From positions 186,001-250,000 of the forward strand of contig NZ_CP027770.1 in NCBI RefSeq assembly GCF_003012915.1: a stretch of 64,000 nucleotides of DNA, written 5' to 3'. The DNA comes from Staphylococcus felis (lineage in GTDB: Bacteria; Bacillota; Bacilli; Staphylococcales; Staphylococcaceae). A program made the position numbers and the translations under genes. The notes beneath the pieces are model-generated. The model was not told the origin of the DNA, did no database searches, and saw only the letters and a program-made list of their open reading frames with translations. Shown piece by piece: positions 1 through 10,239 of the stretch (position 1 is the stretch's first letter; each line of letters starts with the position of its first letter).

Positions 1-1220
1 TCACATGGCTGTTCAGCCATATATTTTTGCATCATTTCACGGACATATTCAGATGGTGATTCATGAAAGCGACGTTCAATATTTGGGATGACACCCTCAA
101 ACGGCATCGCACGTGTTCGATTTTGTCCATTTTTGGACTCAAACGTAAATGTGATTTCTTTATCACCAGAACCATATAAAATAATATTTCTTTGTCGTTC
201 TGTTAACTTATTAAAAGGTTTATCCATATTAATTTTATACACTTCACATACACGTTTTAATAATGTCGGATAAAAATCAGAGCTTGTCGGCTCCCATGGT
301 ACAATTGCCCCCTCATTCAATGTTTTATGTTTATCAGGTACAATTAATTCTAAGTCAGCTGTTAATTTTTGACCTAAGCCGTCACATGTCGGACATGCAC
401 CAAAAGGACTATTGAAACTGAACATTCTCGGTTCTAACTCACCTATCGAAAAACCACATATAGGACAAGCATGCTTTTCAGAAAACTCTAATGGCTCACC
501 ACCTATTACATCGACAAGTAAGCGTCCTTCAGATAATTCAAGAACCGTTTCAATTGAATCTGCTAACCTCGATTCTATCCCTGGTTTGACAACAAGACGA
601 TCAACCACTACTTCAATAGTATGGTTTTTATTTTTATCAAGTTCAGGCACCGCTGTAATATCTACAATATCGCCATCTACACGTACACGTACATACCCTT
701 TTTTACTCATATCATCCAATAGTTTTTCATGTGTTCCTTTACGATGACTCACAACCGGGGCAAGCAATTGAATTTTAGTACGTTCTTCTAATTCTAGTAT
801 GCGATCTGACATTTGTTGTACTGTTTGTGATTGAATTTCAATGCCATGATTTGGACAGTATGGTTTGCCGATACGTGCATAAAGCAAGCGAATATAATCA
901 TATATTTCTGTCACCGTTGCCACTGTCGATCTCGGATTCTTACTTGTGGTCTTTTGATCAATGGATATTGCAGGAGAAAGGCCTTCAATTGTATCAACAT
1001 CAGGCTTATCCATTTGGCCTAAAAATTGACGTGCATATGCACTGAGAGACTCAACGTATCGGCGCTGTCCTTCCGCATAAATCGTATCAAACGCTAGCGA
1101 TGATTTACCAGAACCCGATAATCCAGTCATCACAATCAATTTGTTTTTTGGCAATTCAATATCTACATTTTTCAAATTATGGGCGCGTGCCCCTTTTACC
1201 ACAATAGACGGTTCTCTCAT
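1..1220 (-). CDS. uvrA: UvrABC excinuclease subunit A, N-terminal part (runs off the window)
   Basis: DNA-damage recognition ATPase of nucleotide excision repair; it loads UvrB onto lesions. About 406 codons are present and the gene continues past position 1. The start is the ATG at 1220 (protein begins MREPSIVVKGARAHNL). Visible features are the first Walker A (GLSGSGKSS) and a zinc-finger pair CPIC/CPTC, as in UvrA domain I. It begins 7 bp after the uvrB stop, so uvrB and uvrA form one operon, probably driven from the LexA-controlled promoter ahead of uvrB. Confidence 0.97.
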   Translation of the reverse strand, partial: MREPSIVVKGARAHNLKNVDIELPKNKLIVMTGLSGSGKSSLAFDTIYAEGQRRYVESLSAYARQFLGQMDKPDVDTIEGLSPAISIDQKTTSKNPRSTVATVTEIYDYIRLLYARIGKPYCPNHGIEIQSQTVQQMSDRILELEERTKIQLLAPVVSHRKGTHEKLLDDMSKKGYVRVRVDGDIVDITAVPELDKNKNHTIEVVVDRLVVKPGIESRLADSIETVLELSEGRLLVDVIGGEPLEFSEKHACPICGFSIGELEPRMFSFNSPFGACPTCDGLGQKLTADLELIVPDKHKTLNEGAIVPWEPTSSDFYPTLLKRVCEVYKINMDKPFNKLTERQRNIILYGSGDKEITFTFESKNGQNRTRAMPFEGVIPNIERRFHESPSEYVREMMQKYMAEQPC

Positions 1221-1227
1221 GTGTTTT

Positions 1228-3210
1228 TCACCCTTCTGCTTTTAATTCAAATAACAAGTCCCTTAACTCTGTAGCTTTTTCAAAATCAAGCGCTTTTGCT
1301 GCTTCTTTCATTTCTTTTTCGATGTTTTGTATCGTTTTTTGACGTTCTTTTTTCGTCATTTTTTGCGGTACTTCTTTACGGTTATCTTCATTCGTTTCAT
1401 TTGTTTCTACAGTTGCACTAATCACATCGTGTATCCGTTTTTGAATTGTTTTTGGTGTAATGCCGTGCTTCTTGTTATGCGCCATTTGAATATCGCGACG
1501 TCTTTCAGTCTCATCAATAGCATGTTGCATGGAGTCTGTGATTTTGTCCGCATACATAATCACTTCACCTTTATCATTACGCGCAGCACGACCAATCGTT
1601 TGAATGAGTGAGCGCTCTGAACGTAAAAACCCTTCTTTATCTGCATCTAAAATCACAACAAGTGATACTTCAGGTATGTCAATACCTTCACGTAATAGAT
1701 TGATACCGATTAATACATCAAATGTTCCCATTCTTAAGTCGCGAATGATTTCAATACGTTCAAGTGTCTTGATTTCAGAATGTAGATAATTTACTTTGAC
1801 GCCAGCTTCTTTAAGATATGTTGTTAAATCTTCACTCATTTTTTTAGTTAATGTCGTAATTAAGACTCTCTCATTTTTGTCAACACGTTCTTGTATTTCA
1901 CTTAACAAGTCATCAATTTGATTTTTCGTTGGGCGAACTTCAATTTTTGGATCTAATAATCCAGTTGGTCGAATAATTTGTTCAACCATTTCGTCCGTAT
2001 GCTCTAACTCGTATGGACCTGGTGTAGCAGACACATAGACAAGCTGATGTGCTTTCTCTTCAAATTCCTCAAACTTTAAAGGTCTATTATCCAACGCACT
2101 TGGCAATCGAAAACCATGCTCAACAAGAACGTTCTTACGCGCTTGGTCACCATTATACATACCACGAATTTGTGGTAATGTAACATGGGATTCATCAATC
2201 ATAATGAGCCAATCGTCTCCAAAATAGTCTAATAATGTGTACGGCGTTGAGCCTAATGGTCGTAACGTTAAATGGACAGAATAGTTTTCAATACCTGAAC
2301 AAAAGCCCATCTCTCTCATCATTTCAAGGTCATAATTTGTACGTTGCTCTAAACGCTGTGCTTCTAATAATTTATTCTCACTTTTGAGTTTTGCTAATTG
2401 TGTATCAAGTTCTTTTTCAATACGTTCAATCGCTACTTTCATTTTTTCTTCGCGTGTAACGAAGTGAGATGCAGGGAATAATGCAAAATGCTCTCGCTCT
2501 CTAATGACTTCACCTGTGAGGTAGTTAATTTCACTAATGCGATCAATTTCATCACCAAAAAACTCAACACGTATACATAATTCATCACGTGAAGCCGGAA
2601 ATATCTCGACAACATCTCCACGTACCCGAAATGTACCACGACTAAAATCAATATCATTACGCGTGTACTGAACATCTACAAGTTTACGTAATAATTCACT
2701 ACGATCCATTTCCATTCCCACTCGAATACTCACAACTAAATCTCGGTATTCATCTGGATTCCCTAAACCATAAATACAGCTGACACTCGCAATAATAATG
2801 ACATCATCACGTTCAAAAAGTGCACTTGTCGCAGAGTGTCTCAGTTGGTCAATCTCATCATTGATTGAAGCATCTTTTTCAATAAATGTATCTGTTGATG
2901 GGACGTATGCTTCTGGCTGATAGTAATCATAATAACTGACAAAATACTCAACTCTATTGTCTGGAAAAAACTCTTTAAACTCACTGTACAATTGTCCAGC
3001 TAGCGTTTTATTATGTGCGATAATGAGTGTAGGCTTTCCTACTTCTTTAATCACATTACTCATTGTAAAGGTCTTACCCGTACCTGTTGCACCTAACAAT
3101 GTTTGGTGACGCTTGCCTGCTTTAACACCTTTGACTAATTCTGCTATTGCCTTAGGTTGGTCCCCTTGAGGATCAAAATTTGAATTGATTTTAAACGGAT
3201 AATGCTCCAT
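1228..3210 (-). CDS. uvrB: UvrABC excinuclease subunit B
   Basis: Helicase-like damage-verification subunit of nucleotide excision repair; it receives DNA from UvrA and recruits UvrC. The protein is 660 residues, the usual length. It has Walker [10 protein letters not shown], the beta-hairpin segment [12 protein letters not shown] used for strand insertion, helicase motifs with IGRAAR near residue 540, and a C-terminal UVR domain ([21 protein letters not shown]) that contacts UvrC. The ATG is preceded by an AGGGGGCG ribosome-binding site. First gene of uvrB-uvrA. Confidence 0.98.
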   Translation of the reverse strand: MEHYPFKINSNFDPQGDQPKAIAELVKGVKAGKRHQTLLGATGTGKTFTMSNVIKEVGKPTLIIAHNKTLAGQLYSEFKEFFPDNRVEYFVSYYDYYQPEAYVPSTDTFIEKDASINDEIDQLRHSATSALFERDDVIIIASVSCIYGLGNPDEYRDLVVSIRVGMEMDRSELLRKLVDVQYTRNDIDFSRGTFRVRGDVVEIFPASRDELCIRVEFFGDEIDRISEINYLTGEVIREREHFALFPASHFVTREEKMKVAIERIEKELDTQLAKLKSENKLLEAQRLEQRTNYDLEMMREMGFCSGIENYSVHLTLRPLGSTPYTLLDYFGDDWLIMIDESHVTLPQIRGMYNGDQARKNVLVEHGFRLPSALDNRPLKFEEFEEKAHQLVYVSATPGPYELEHTDEMVEQIIRPTGLLDPKIEVRPTKNQIDDLLSEIQERVDKNERVLITTLTKKMSEDLTTYLKEAGVKVNYLHSEIKTLERIEIIRDLRMGTFDVLIGINLLREGIDIPEVSLVVILDADKEGFLRSERSLIQTIGRAARNDKGEVIMYADKITDSMQHAIDETERRRDIQMAHNKKHGITPKTIQKRIHDVISATVETNETNEDNRKEVPQKMTKKERQKTIQNIEKEMKEAAKALDFEKATELRDLLFELKAEG

Positions 3211-3243
3211 TTATGTTCGCCCCCTAATAACAGTAATATGTTT

Positions 3244-3284
3244 ATTTTAACAAATTCTATTCAAAAAATACAAACATCCGTTCG
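3244..3284 (-). promoter_or_regulatory. uvrBA promoter with LexA (SOS) box
   Basis: On the minus strand 3284-3271 reads CGAACGGATGTTTG. This fits the Bacillales LexA consensus CGAACRNRYGTTYG at every position. The last three bases of the box begin a -35-like TTGTAT (3273-3268). A -10-like TAAAAT (3249-3244) follows after 18 bp, or TTAAAA after 17 bp. LexA bound here would cover the -35, as expected for an SOS-repressed repair operon. Confidence 0.85.
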
Positions 3285-3353
3285 TTTCATATACTGAATA
3301 TAATCTTTTTCTTCTTCTCAATACGAAGAGGATAAGACAGCCATCACGCTATC

Positions 3354-3596
3354 TTACCCTCTAAAGTTTTCGTTTTTATGCATTTCAAGTTGATCTACAA
3401 TTATATACCCAGCCAATATTGAAACGACATCCAAAAAGATAATCCATTCGTCATGAAAAAAACCTTTGTAGATCGATGCACCTATTAAAATGAGTGTCAC
3501 TATTGTTCCAATCCATTTGTTTCGTGTAATAGTGCTAAATATAACAACAAGAACACACGGAAAAAAAGCAGCAAGGATATACCAAATCAATACCAT
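3354..3596 (-). CDS. csbA: CsbA family small membrane protein
   Basis: An 80-residue protein with three predicted membrane segments (about residues 3-20, 28-45 and 50-68) and a charged C-terminus. It resembles CsbA (DUF2198), which lies directly upstream of uvrBA in Bacillus and Staphylococcus; the biochemical role is unknown. In B. subtilis csbA is named for sigma-B control, but I see no separate promoter here: the gene starts 4 bp after the upstream HD-protein stop, so it is probably co-transcribed. An imperfect hairpin overlaps its 3' end (about 3316-3358). Confidence 0.8.
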   Translation of the reverse strand: MVLIWYILAAFFPCVLVVIFSTITRNKWIGTIVTLILIGASIYKGFFHDEWIIFLDVVSILAGYIIVDQLEMHKNENFRG

Positions 3597-3600
3597 CTAA

Positions 3601-4242
3601 TCACGTCTTTCTATCTTGTAATATACGCATCGTCGTTTCTTTCAATTCTGTACGCGGAATAAATCGTTCTGTTAGCATTTCTGGAATCACATAATCTATA
3701 AAATCTTGTACAGCATATAGGTGATCAAATTGCATAATCGTTTCTAAACTCATTTCATATATTTCAAAAAACAATGGTTCCGGATTTCTTTTTTGAATTT
3801 CTCCAAATGTTTCGTATAATAAATCAATTTTATCGGCAACTGACAGGATTTGTCCTTCTATTGAATCATCTTTTCCTTCTTGGAGACGTTTTCGATAAAT
3901 ATCTTGATACTGCTTCGGAATATCTTCTTTAATAAACGTATCGACCATCTCTTCTTCAACTTGGGAAAAAAGTTTTTTTATTTCACTACTTGCATACTTT
4001 ACAGGCGTCTTGATATCTCCTGTAAATATTTCAGCAAAATCATGATTAAGTGCTTTTTCATATAGGCTTTTCCAATCAATTTCTTTTCCATGATATTCTT
4101 CAACTGTACCTAAATATTGTGCAATTTTAGTCACCTTAAAGGAGTGAGCAGCTACATTATGCTCAAAATATTTAAACTTTCCAGGAAGTCGAATTAACTT
4201 TTCTAAATCTGATAGTCTCTTAAAATACTGATGAACACCCAT
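3601..4242 (-). CDS. HD-domain protein, YfbR-like 5'-deoxynucleotidase
   Basis: A 213-residue HD-superfamily phosphohydrolase. Putative metal ligands are His33 (EHNVAAHS), His67-Asp68 (NHDFAEIFTGD) and Asp137 (VADKIDLL), the YfbR pattern. YfbR enzymes dephosphorylate deoxynucleoside monophosphates; the substrate here is inferred from family only. It is followed after 4 bp by csbA, and the pair sits between the LysM/CHAP gene and uvrB, as in S. aureus. The ATG has an AGGAGG-like site (TAGGAGGTTTAGG). Confidence 0.8.
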   Translation of the reverse strand: MGVHQYFKRLSDLEKLIRLPGKFKYFEHNVAAHSFKVTKIAQYLGTVEEYHGKEIDWKSLYEKALNHDFAEIFTGDIKTPVKYASSEIKKLFSQVEEEMVDTFIKEDIPKQYQDIYRKRLQEGKDDSIEGQILSVADKIDLLYETFGEIQKRNPEPLFFEIYEMSLETIMQFDHLYAVQDFIDYVIPEMLTERFIPRTELKETTMRILQDRKT

Positions 4243-4343
4243 TCCTAAACCTCCTACATAACACCATTTAATTATTGATTAATATAACACATTTCAAGAA
4301 TACGATTCACTTTATAAACTAAAATTAGAAAAAGCTTCATATT

Positions 4344-5198
4344 TTAATCATGAATATATAAATATTGATCTGGGTTAATCATTTTACGTTCGCTCACAAT
4401 CCCTTCTCCAATCCAATTCATTTCTTTTACTATCATATAACTATTGTCAAGTGCAATTGATTTCACAATAGCTACATGTCCGTGTGCTCCAATTTGAGAC
4501 GTTAATATCGCTCCCACTTCTGGTGTATGATTGACGTTGTATCCTTCTTTTTTTGCATGATTCAACCAATTTTTGGCATCACCCCAATAGTTAGGAATAG
4601 GACGATTGCGTTTTTGTCGTTCTTCAAAGACAAAATGTGTACACTGACCTTTAACGTATAAATTGGGGCTTTTAACAGTTGATACTGGGGTAAGTATTGT
4701 AGGCTTGAGTAGTTCTGTAAGCTTAGCATCATCATTATGGTAAGTATTGATGAATGTTTTGTCATTAATGACTGGTTTTGTAGCATTATGAGGTGCTCTA
4801 GACAGTCCATTAGCATTCGATTGAGGTGGCAAAGTTAATGATGGATTAATCATATGCGCTAATCCAACATCAGTTTTGGCGAGGAGCCGTTGGGGCACTA
4901 ATGTATCAATATGATCGTTCCACTCTGCTAATTGCGCCTTAGAAATATGATGCCGCTTCAATATTGATGCTAATGTATCACCAGGTTGGACAACAATCAT
5001 ATCTTGAGTTGGAACTTTTACCTTTTGACGTGCTTTTAATTGGTCTGTTTTGAAGGTGTTATATTGCTGGAGTTGTTGGGTAGTCGTAGCAAACTGATGC
5101 GCTAATTCGATTAAAGAGATATCTTTAGGCAATGTATACCACTGTGTATGAGAAAGAAAAGTAGCCAAAAAGAGCATAGCATAATTCATTTTGTACAT
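4344..5198 (-). CDS. Secreted LysM-CHAP peptidoglycan hydrolase
   Basis: A 284-residue exported cell-wall hydrolase candidate. I chose the ATG at 5198 (MYKMNYAML) because AAAGGTGTGAT lies just upstream; an in-frame ATG at 5222 lacks a good site. A short signal segment (residues 1-20) is followed by a divergent LysM repeat (20-63), a clearer LysM repeat (68-105, VVQPGDTLASI), a linker and a C-terminal CHAP domain. Likely catalytic residues are Cys186 (KGQCTHF) and His241 (AHGHVAIV). CHAP domains usually cleave peptidoglycan peptides as amidases or endopeptidases. The first LysM is poorly conserved. A long hairpin lies immediately upstream. Confidence 0.85.
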   Translation of the reverse strand: MYKMNYAMLFLATFLSHTQWYTLPKDISLIELAHQFATTTQQLQQYNTFKTDQLKARQKVKVPTQDMIVVQPGDTLASILKRHHISKAQLAEWNDHIDTLVPQRLLAKTDVGLAHMINPSLTLPPQSNANGLSRAPHNATKPVINDKTFINTYHNDDAKLTELLKPTILTPVSTVKSPNLYVKGQCTHFVFEERQKRNRPIPNYWGDAKNWLNHAKKEGYNVNHTPEVGAILTSQIGAHGHVAIVKSIALDNSYMIVKEMNWIGEGIVSERKMINPDQYLYIHD

Positions 5199-5223
5199 CA
5201 CATCACACCTTTTTAAATTCAAT

Positions 5224-5274
5224 AAAAGTGGTGTATAATCTTTACCAGTTCACTCAAGACAATACACCACTTTA
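5224..5274 (-). terminator. Long hairpin between prfB and the LysM/CHAP gene
   Basis: An inverted repeat with arms AAAGTGGTGTA / TACACCACTTT separated by about 26 nt. On the minus strand it is followed by TTTTATTG. It probably terminates prfB transcripts. It ends only about 25 nt before the downstream start codon, so it could instead act as an attenuator in that gene's leader. Confidence 0.6.
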
Positions 5275-5299
5275 GTCAATTATGTTTTAAATCACGCTA

Positions 5300-5385
5300 A
5301 AATAGAGTCATTTTTGCGCGCTGTGACGTTCTATGCGAAGTCAAAGCGCAATTTCAACAACCTTGCGATGATTGTGTTTCACAAG
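5300..5385 (-). repeat. Diverged copy of the secA-flanking repeat
   Basis: The minus strand contains AAGGTTGTTGAAATTGCGCT followed by TTGACTTCGC. It closely matches the unit repeated at 9312-9345 on the plus strand. It lies just past the prfB stop codon and encodes no protein. Confidence 0.6.
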
Positions 5386-5389
5386 ATTT

Positions 5390-6494
5390 TTATTTCATCA
5401 AGCTTCTTAAATATGCTTCGATAAATGGTTCAATCTCACCGTCCATAACAGCATTCACATTACCTGTCTCTTCGTTTGTTCGATGATCTTTTACCATTGA
5501 ATACGGATGGAATACATAAGAACGTATCTGACTTCCCCATCCAATATCTTTTTGTTCTCCGCGAATTTCTGCTAATTCTTTTTCTTTTTGTTCTATTTCA
5601 AGTTGATATAACTTTGCTTTTAACATTTTCATAGCTGCTTCACGGTTTTTAATTTGAGAACGTTCATTTTGATTGTTCACGACAATACCAGTCGGATGAT
5701 GGGTAATACGAATTGCTGATTCGGTTTTGTTAATATGTTGACCACCAGCTCCAGATGCTCTGAACGTATCAACTGTAATATCATCTGGATTAATTTCAAT
5801 TTCGATTTTTTCATTATTAAACTCAGGAATCACATCACATGATGCAAAAGAAGTATGACGTCGGCCTGATGAATCGAATGGTGAAATACGTACTAAACGA
5901 TGAACACCTTTTTCGGCTTTCAAGAAACCATAAGCATTGTGACCTTTAATGACAATTGTCACGCTTTTCACCCCTGCTTCATCGCCGGCCTGATAATCTG
6001 CTATTTCAACTTTAAACCCTTTCTTTTCGCAATAACGTTGGTACATGCGCAATAACATGTTCGTCCAATCTTGCGACTCTGTACCTCCAGCTCCTGGATG
6101 CAGTTCTAAAATAGCATTGTTCGCATCGTGCTCCCCATCTAATAATAATTGTAATTCAAAATCAGCTAAACGCACTTCAAAATTGAGAACTGTTTCATTT
6201 AAATCTTCCTGGACAGCTTCATCTCGTTCTTCTTGAAGCAATTCATAAGTTGCGTCCATATCTTCAATATCAGCTTCTAATGCCTCATATGCATTCACAA
6301 TAGATTTAAGTGCATTATTTTGATCAATGATAGATTGTGCACGTTCTTGGTTGTCCCAAAAAGTAGGTTCCGCCATCATCTCTTCATATTCTTGAATGTT
6401 TGTCACTTTATTTTCTAAGTCAAAGAGACCCCCTAAGTTGTTCAAGTTTTAAAGTGTAACGTTCAATGTATCGTTTAATCTCAGATAGTTCCAT
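5390..6494 (-). CDS. prfB: Peptide chain release factor 2 (programmed +1 frameshift)
   Basis: RF2 releases finished proteins at UGA and UAA codons. Translation starts at ATG 6494 ([14 protein letters not shown]; another ATG at 6497 is in frame) and hits an in-frame TGA at 6422-6420 after Leu24. A +1 shift at CTT-TGA-C continues as [14 protein letters not shown], giving about 367 residues. The GGQ hydrolysis motif is in [13 protein letters not shown]. The codon-recognition tripeptide SPF is in [10 protein letters not shown], as in RF2. It lies downstream of secA as usual. Confidence 0.97.
6419..6435 (-). promoter_or_regulatory. RF2 autoregulatory +1 frameshift site
   Basis: The minus strand reads TTAGGGGGTCTCTTTGAC. 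An internal Shine-Dalgarno-like AGGGGG lies a few bases upstream of the slippery CTT, followed by the TGA stop and C. This is the conserved bacterial prfB recoding signal: low RF2 causes slow termination at TGA and allows the shift. Confidence 0.96.
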
Positions 6495-6524
6495 CATTTG
6501 TGTAAACTCCTTTACGTATTCAAT

Positions 6525-9053
6525 TTATTTGCCGTGGCAGTTCTTGTATTTTTTGCCGCTGCCACACGGACATTGGCCATTGCGTCCTACCTCATTCTCT
6601 TTAACGATAGGCTGTGGCTTGACCTTTTCTTTGCCATCATTTGCTGACACATGTTTGCCTTCTAATTCTTTTGTTTTTTCTCGTTCAATTGTATCATCTA
6701 CTGTGATTACTGATTTTAAAACATACTTACTTACATCTTCTTCAATGCTTTGCATCATAACATCAAATAATTGATGCCCTTCATTTTGATAATCGCGTAG
6801 TGGATTTTGTTGACCATAAGAACGTAAATGAATACCCTGACGTAATTGATCCATTGTATCGATATGAGATGTCCAATGTGCATCAATTGAACGCAATAAA
6901 ATCATTCGTTCAAATTCAGGCATACGCTCTTCAAGTTGCGCTTGTTGTTTTTGATACGTTTCTTCTATTTTAGTCCAGATGACATCATAAATGTCTTCAC
7001 GGTCTTTGCCCTTAATATCAGAAATATCAAGTTCACCTTCATGTAAGAAAATATCCTCAACTTGATGAATAAGTGGTTCGTAATCAGGATTATCATCATC
7101 TTCATTGACATAATTGTCAATCGTTCGTTCAAGCGTGGATTGCATCATCTGTTTCACTAAATCCGAACTATTTTCATCATCAATGATACGATTACGCTCT
7201 TCATACATAATTTCACGCTGCTTACGCAATACTTCGTCATATTCTAAAATGCGCTTACGTGCATCAAAGTTATTCCCTTCAACACGTTTTTGTGCTGACT
7301 CAACTGCACGAGATACCATTTTAGATTCAATGGGTGTGGAGTCATCCATACCTAAGCGATTCATCATAGCTTGCATTCGTTCTGAGCCAAATCGAACCAT
7401 CAAATCATCTTGTAATGATAAATAGAATCGACTATCACCTTTATCACCTTGACGACCTGAACGACCACGCAATTGATCATCAATACGTCTTGATTCATGA
7501 CGTTCTGTACCAATAACTGCTAATCCACCTAGCTCTTCAACACCTTCTCCAAGCTTAATGTCTGTACCTCGACCTGCCATGTTAGTTGCAATGGTTACAG
7601 CACCTTTTTGACCTGCTCCTGATACAATTTCAGCTTCTTTCTCATGGTTTTTCGCATTTAAAACACTATGTCTAATACCGCGTTTTTTGAGTAAATTAGA
7701 AATATATTCAGAAGTTTCCACTGCTACTGTCCCTAATAGTACAGGTTGGCCTTTGCGATGTTTTTCGATTACTTCTTCAACTACTGCATCAAATTTCCCT
7801 TTTTGACTGACATAAATTAAATCCGAACGGTCTACACGTTGAACCGGTCTATTTGTAGGAATTTGAGTAACAGTCATATTATAAATGTTACGAAACTCTT
7901 CTTCTTCGGTTTTGGCTGTACCTGTCATACCTGCTAGTTTATTGTACATTCTAAAAAAGTTTTGGAAGGTAATAGATGCCATTGTTTTAGACTCATTTTG
8001 AATTTTGACACCTTCTTTTGCTTCAATTGCTTGATGCAATCCTTCTGAAAAGCGACGTCCCGGCATTGTACGACCTGTAAATTGGTCGACAATCAGTATT
8101 TCTCCATCAGAAACCATGTAATCGATATCTCTTTGCATCGAATATTGAGCACGTAAAGCTAAATTGATATGATGAATAATGTCTACATGTTTAATATCGT
8201 AAAGATTATCAATTTTAAACATACGTTCTGCTTTATCGATACCTTGTTCTGTTAATTGAATACTTTTAGTTTGAACATCATAATTATAGTCATCATCAGC
8301 TTTAAGCATTTTTGCAAATACATTTGCTTGTGTGTAGAGTGATGTTGATTTCTCAGCTTCACCAGAAATAATCAATGGTGTACGTGCTTCATCAATTAAA
8401 ATTGAGTCAACCTCATCAATAATTGCAAAATTAAGAGGCTTCATAACACGATCTTCTTTAAAGTTCACCATATTATCTCGTAAATAATCGAACCCAAGCT
8501 CATTGTTAGTACTGTACGTAATATCACGTGCATAGGCATCACGCTTTTGTTCTGTTTTTAAGCTATTTAAATTCAAACCAACTGACAGGCCTAGAAAATT
8601 ATATAGTTCTGCCATTTCTTCACTTTGAACAGTAGACAGATATTCGTTGACTGTAATAACATGTACACCGCGACCTGTTAATGCATTTAAATATGTTGGC
8701 ATCGTTGCTGTTAATGTTTTCCCTTCACCTGTTCTCATCTCGGCTATATCGCCTCTATGAATCGCGATACCCCCCATAATTTGAACTTTATATGGTGTCA
8801 TGTTAAATACACGTTTTGCCGCCTCACGGACTAACGCAAAAGCCTCGGGTAATATTTTCTCTAATTTTTCTTCTTGCTTTTTTATATTTTCAATTTCTTG
8901 TACTTCATTTTGAAATGATTTTGTTTTTTCTTTAATTTCATCGTCAGTCAAAATTGACATATCTTCTTCTAATGCAATTACTTTATCTGCTAATTTACTT
9001 AAACGTTTGACTTCTTTTTTATTACCGTCAATTAGTTTAGTTAAAAAACTCAT
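6525..9053 (-). CDS. secA: Protein translocase ATPase SecA
   Basis: Motor ATPase of the Sec pathway that pushes preproteins through SecYEG. The 842 residues match the SecA1 length of staphylococci. It has Walker A ([11 protein letters not shown], about residue 102), Walker B ([17 protein letters not shown]), the helicase motif RGRSGRQGD and a C-terminal zinc-binding SEC-C motif ([15 protein letters not shown]). prfB follows 28 bp downstream (to its ATG at 6497). Accessory SecA2 proteins are shorter and usually lack the SEC-C end, so this is the essential copy. Confidence 0.98.
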   Translation of the reverse strand: MSFLTKLIDGNKKEVKRLSKLADKVIALEEDMSILTDDEIKEKTKSFQNEVQEIENIKKQEEKLEKILPEAFALVREAAKRVFNMTPYKVQIMGGIAIHRGDIAEMRTGEGKTLTATMPTYLNALTGRGVHVITVNEYLSTVQSEEMAELYNFLGLSVGLNLNSLKTEQKRDAYARDITYSTNNELGFDYLRDNMVNFKEDRVMKPLNFAIIDEVDSILIDEARTPLIISGEAEKSTSLYTQANVFAKMLKADDDYNYDVQTKSIQLTEQGIDKAERMFKIDNLYDIKHVDIIHHINLALRAQYSMQRDIDYMVSDGEILIVDQFTGRTMPGRRFSEGLHQAIEAKEGVKIQNESKTMASITFQNFFRMYNKLAGMTGTAKTEEEEFRNIYNMTVTQIPTNRPVQRVDRSDLIYVSQKGKFDAVVEEVIEKHRKGQPVLLGTVAVETSEYISNLLKKRGIRHSVLNAKNHEKEAEIVSGAGQKGAVTIATNMAGRGTDIKLGEGVEELGGLAVIGTERHESRRIDDQLRGRSGRQGDKGDSRFYLSLQDDLMVRFGSERMQAMMNRLGMDDSTPIESKMVSRAVESAQKRVEGNNFDARKRILEYDEVLRKQREIMYEERNRIIDDENSSDLVKQMMQSTLERTIDNYVNEDDDNPDYEPLIHQVEDIFLHEGELDISDIKGKDREDIYDVIWTKIEETYQKQQAQLEERMPEFERMILLRSIDAHWTSHIDTMDQLRQGIHLRSYGQQNPLRDYQNEGHQLFDVMMQSIEEDVSKYVLKSVITVDDTIEREKTKELEGKHVSANDGKEKVKPQPIVKENEVGRNGQCPCGSGKKYKNCHGK

Positions 9054-9172
9054 TCTGTTCGCTCCTTTAGCTTAAAAAACTCTATCGCTTACAACAACTC
9101 ATCATACCATTTTTTAGTATAAATTTATACTCATACACTATGAGATTGGAACAAAAACCATTCAAATTCAAG

Positions 9173-9432
9173 CAAAGCCAAGGTTGGGACAAAAGCGCTT
9201 AGAGTTTGAGCATAACTCGAGCAATTCAAAAAATTGTTTCTCAAATTTTGAAGAATTGCGAAGTTATGCCGAAAACTCTGCATGCGAAACACCGTCTATA
9301 AAAAGGTTGTTGAGATTGCGCTTTGACTTCGAGCAGAACCTAGCAGTGAACAAAATTGTTCCCCAAATTTTGTGAAACTGTGTAGTTCTGTTGAGAAGTC
9401 AGCAATCGAAACACCGTCTATTAAGGTTGTTA
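9173..9432 (+). repeat. Two tandem ~122-bp hairpin repeats upstream of secA
   Basis: Two related units lie side by side. Each has a long imperfect hairpin: arms GAGTTTGAGCATAACT/AGTTATGCCGAAAACTC, then GACTTCGAGCAGAAC/GTTCTGTTGAGAAGTC. Each hairpin is followed by GAAACACCGTCTAT and then AAGGTTGTT. The two GAAACACCGTCTAT boxes start at 9286 and 9408. A GGTTGGGACAAAAGCG string typical of staphylococcal intergenic repeats opens the array. No convincing gene lies in 9054-9618. Confidence 0.75.
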
Positions 9433-9474
9433 TTTCTCTTTATCTTCTATTTTAATACCTTTTCAAGTCAAAAA

Positions 9475-9508
9475 GAAACCTATGGCTCAATTATGTACCA
9501 TAGGTTTC
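9475..9508 (-). terminator. hpf terminator
   Basis: Perfect 11-bp stem GAAACCTATGG/CCATAGGTTTC with a 12-nt loop. On the minus strand it is followed by TTTTTG. It lies downstream of hpf. Confidence 0.85.
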
Positions 9509-9618
9509 ATTAATTATGACTTTATCTTGTTAATGACTCTTGATTATCGAAATAGTTTCGTTGATAAACAATACTTTACGTTATTATTTAACGTCTCATT
9601 TATCTGATGTTCTATCAA

Positions 9619-10179
9619 CTATTCTGTTTCAATTAAGCCATATTTACCATCTTTACGACGGTATACAATACTTGTTCCATCCGTTTCTCGATCGTTAAAT
9701 ACGAAGAAATCGTGACCTAATAAATTCATTTGTAAAACCGCTTCTTCAGAATCCATTGGTTTTAAGCTAAATGTTTTAGAGCGGATGATTTCGATATCTG
9801 ACTCACTTGTATCTTCTTCATTTTCAGATACATTTGGTACAGTTTCTACAAAAATATCCTCTTCATAGCCACGGTCTCTATTTTTACGATTGACTCTTGT
9901 TTTATATTTGCGTACTTGACGCTCTAATTTACTATTAATTAAGTCGATACCTGCATATAAATCGTCATGACGTTCTTCTGCACGTAATGTGACATTTTTT
10001 AAAGGAATTGTAACTTCAATTTTAGTACTTGAATTTTGATATGTTTTCACTTTTACATGTGCTGTTGCATTTGGCACATTTGTAAAGTAACGTTCAAGTT
10101 TACCAATTTTCTCCTCAATATAATTTCTAATAGCATCTGTGATTGTGAGGTTGTCCCCATGAATTTCAAAGTTAATCAT
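9619..10179 (-). CDS. hpf: Long-form ribosome hibernation promoting factor
   Basis: Binds the small ribosomal subunit in stationary phase and drives 100S ribosome dimers. I place the start at ATG 10179 ([10 protein letters not shown]), preceded by AAAGGAGAGAG, giving 186 residues; an upstream in-frame start at 10197 lacks a site. Residues 1-100 form the S30AE/HPF fold. A variable acidic linker follows (about 110-130, [11 protein letters not shown]). The C-terminal dimerisation domain (about 131-186) ends GKYGLIETE. It lies between comFC and secA, the conserved Firmicute position. Confidence 0.96.
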   Translation of the reverse strand: MINFEIHGDNLTITDAIRNYIEEKIGKLERYFTNVPNATAHVKVKTYQNSSTKIEVTIPLKNVTLRAEERHDDLYAGIDLINSKLERQVRKYKTRVNRKNRDRGYEEDIFVETVPNVSENEEDTSESDIEIIRSKTFSLKPMDSEEAVLQMNLLGHDFFVFNDRETDGTSIVYRRKDGKYGLIETE

Positions 10180-10239
10180 AGTGCTCTCTCCTTTCAACCT
10201 CTTATATTTATTTCTTAACTATATTTTAACATGTTTACG

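Noticed and set aside
9184-9375. 63-codon plus-strand ORF in the secA upstream region
   Set aside because: It follows the tandem hairpin repeats exactly and has no start signal.
9173-9432. Possible CRISPR array beside secA
   Set aside because: Only two large units with internal hairpins; no short identical repeats with unique spacers and no cas genes.
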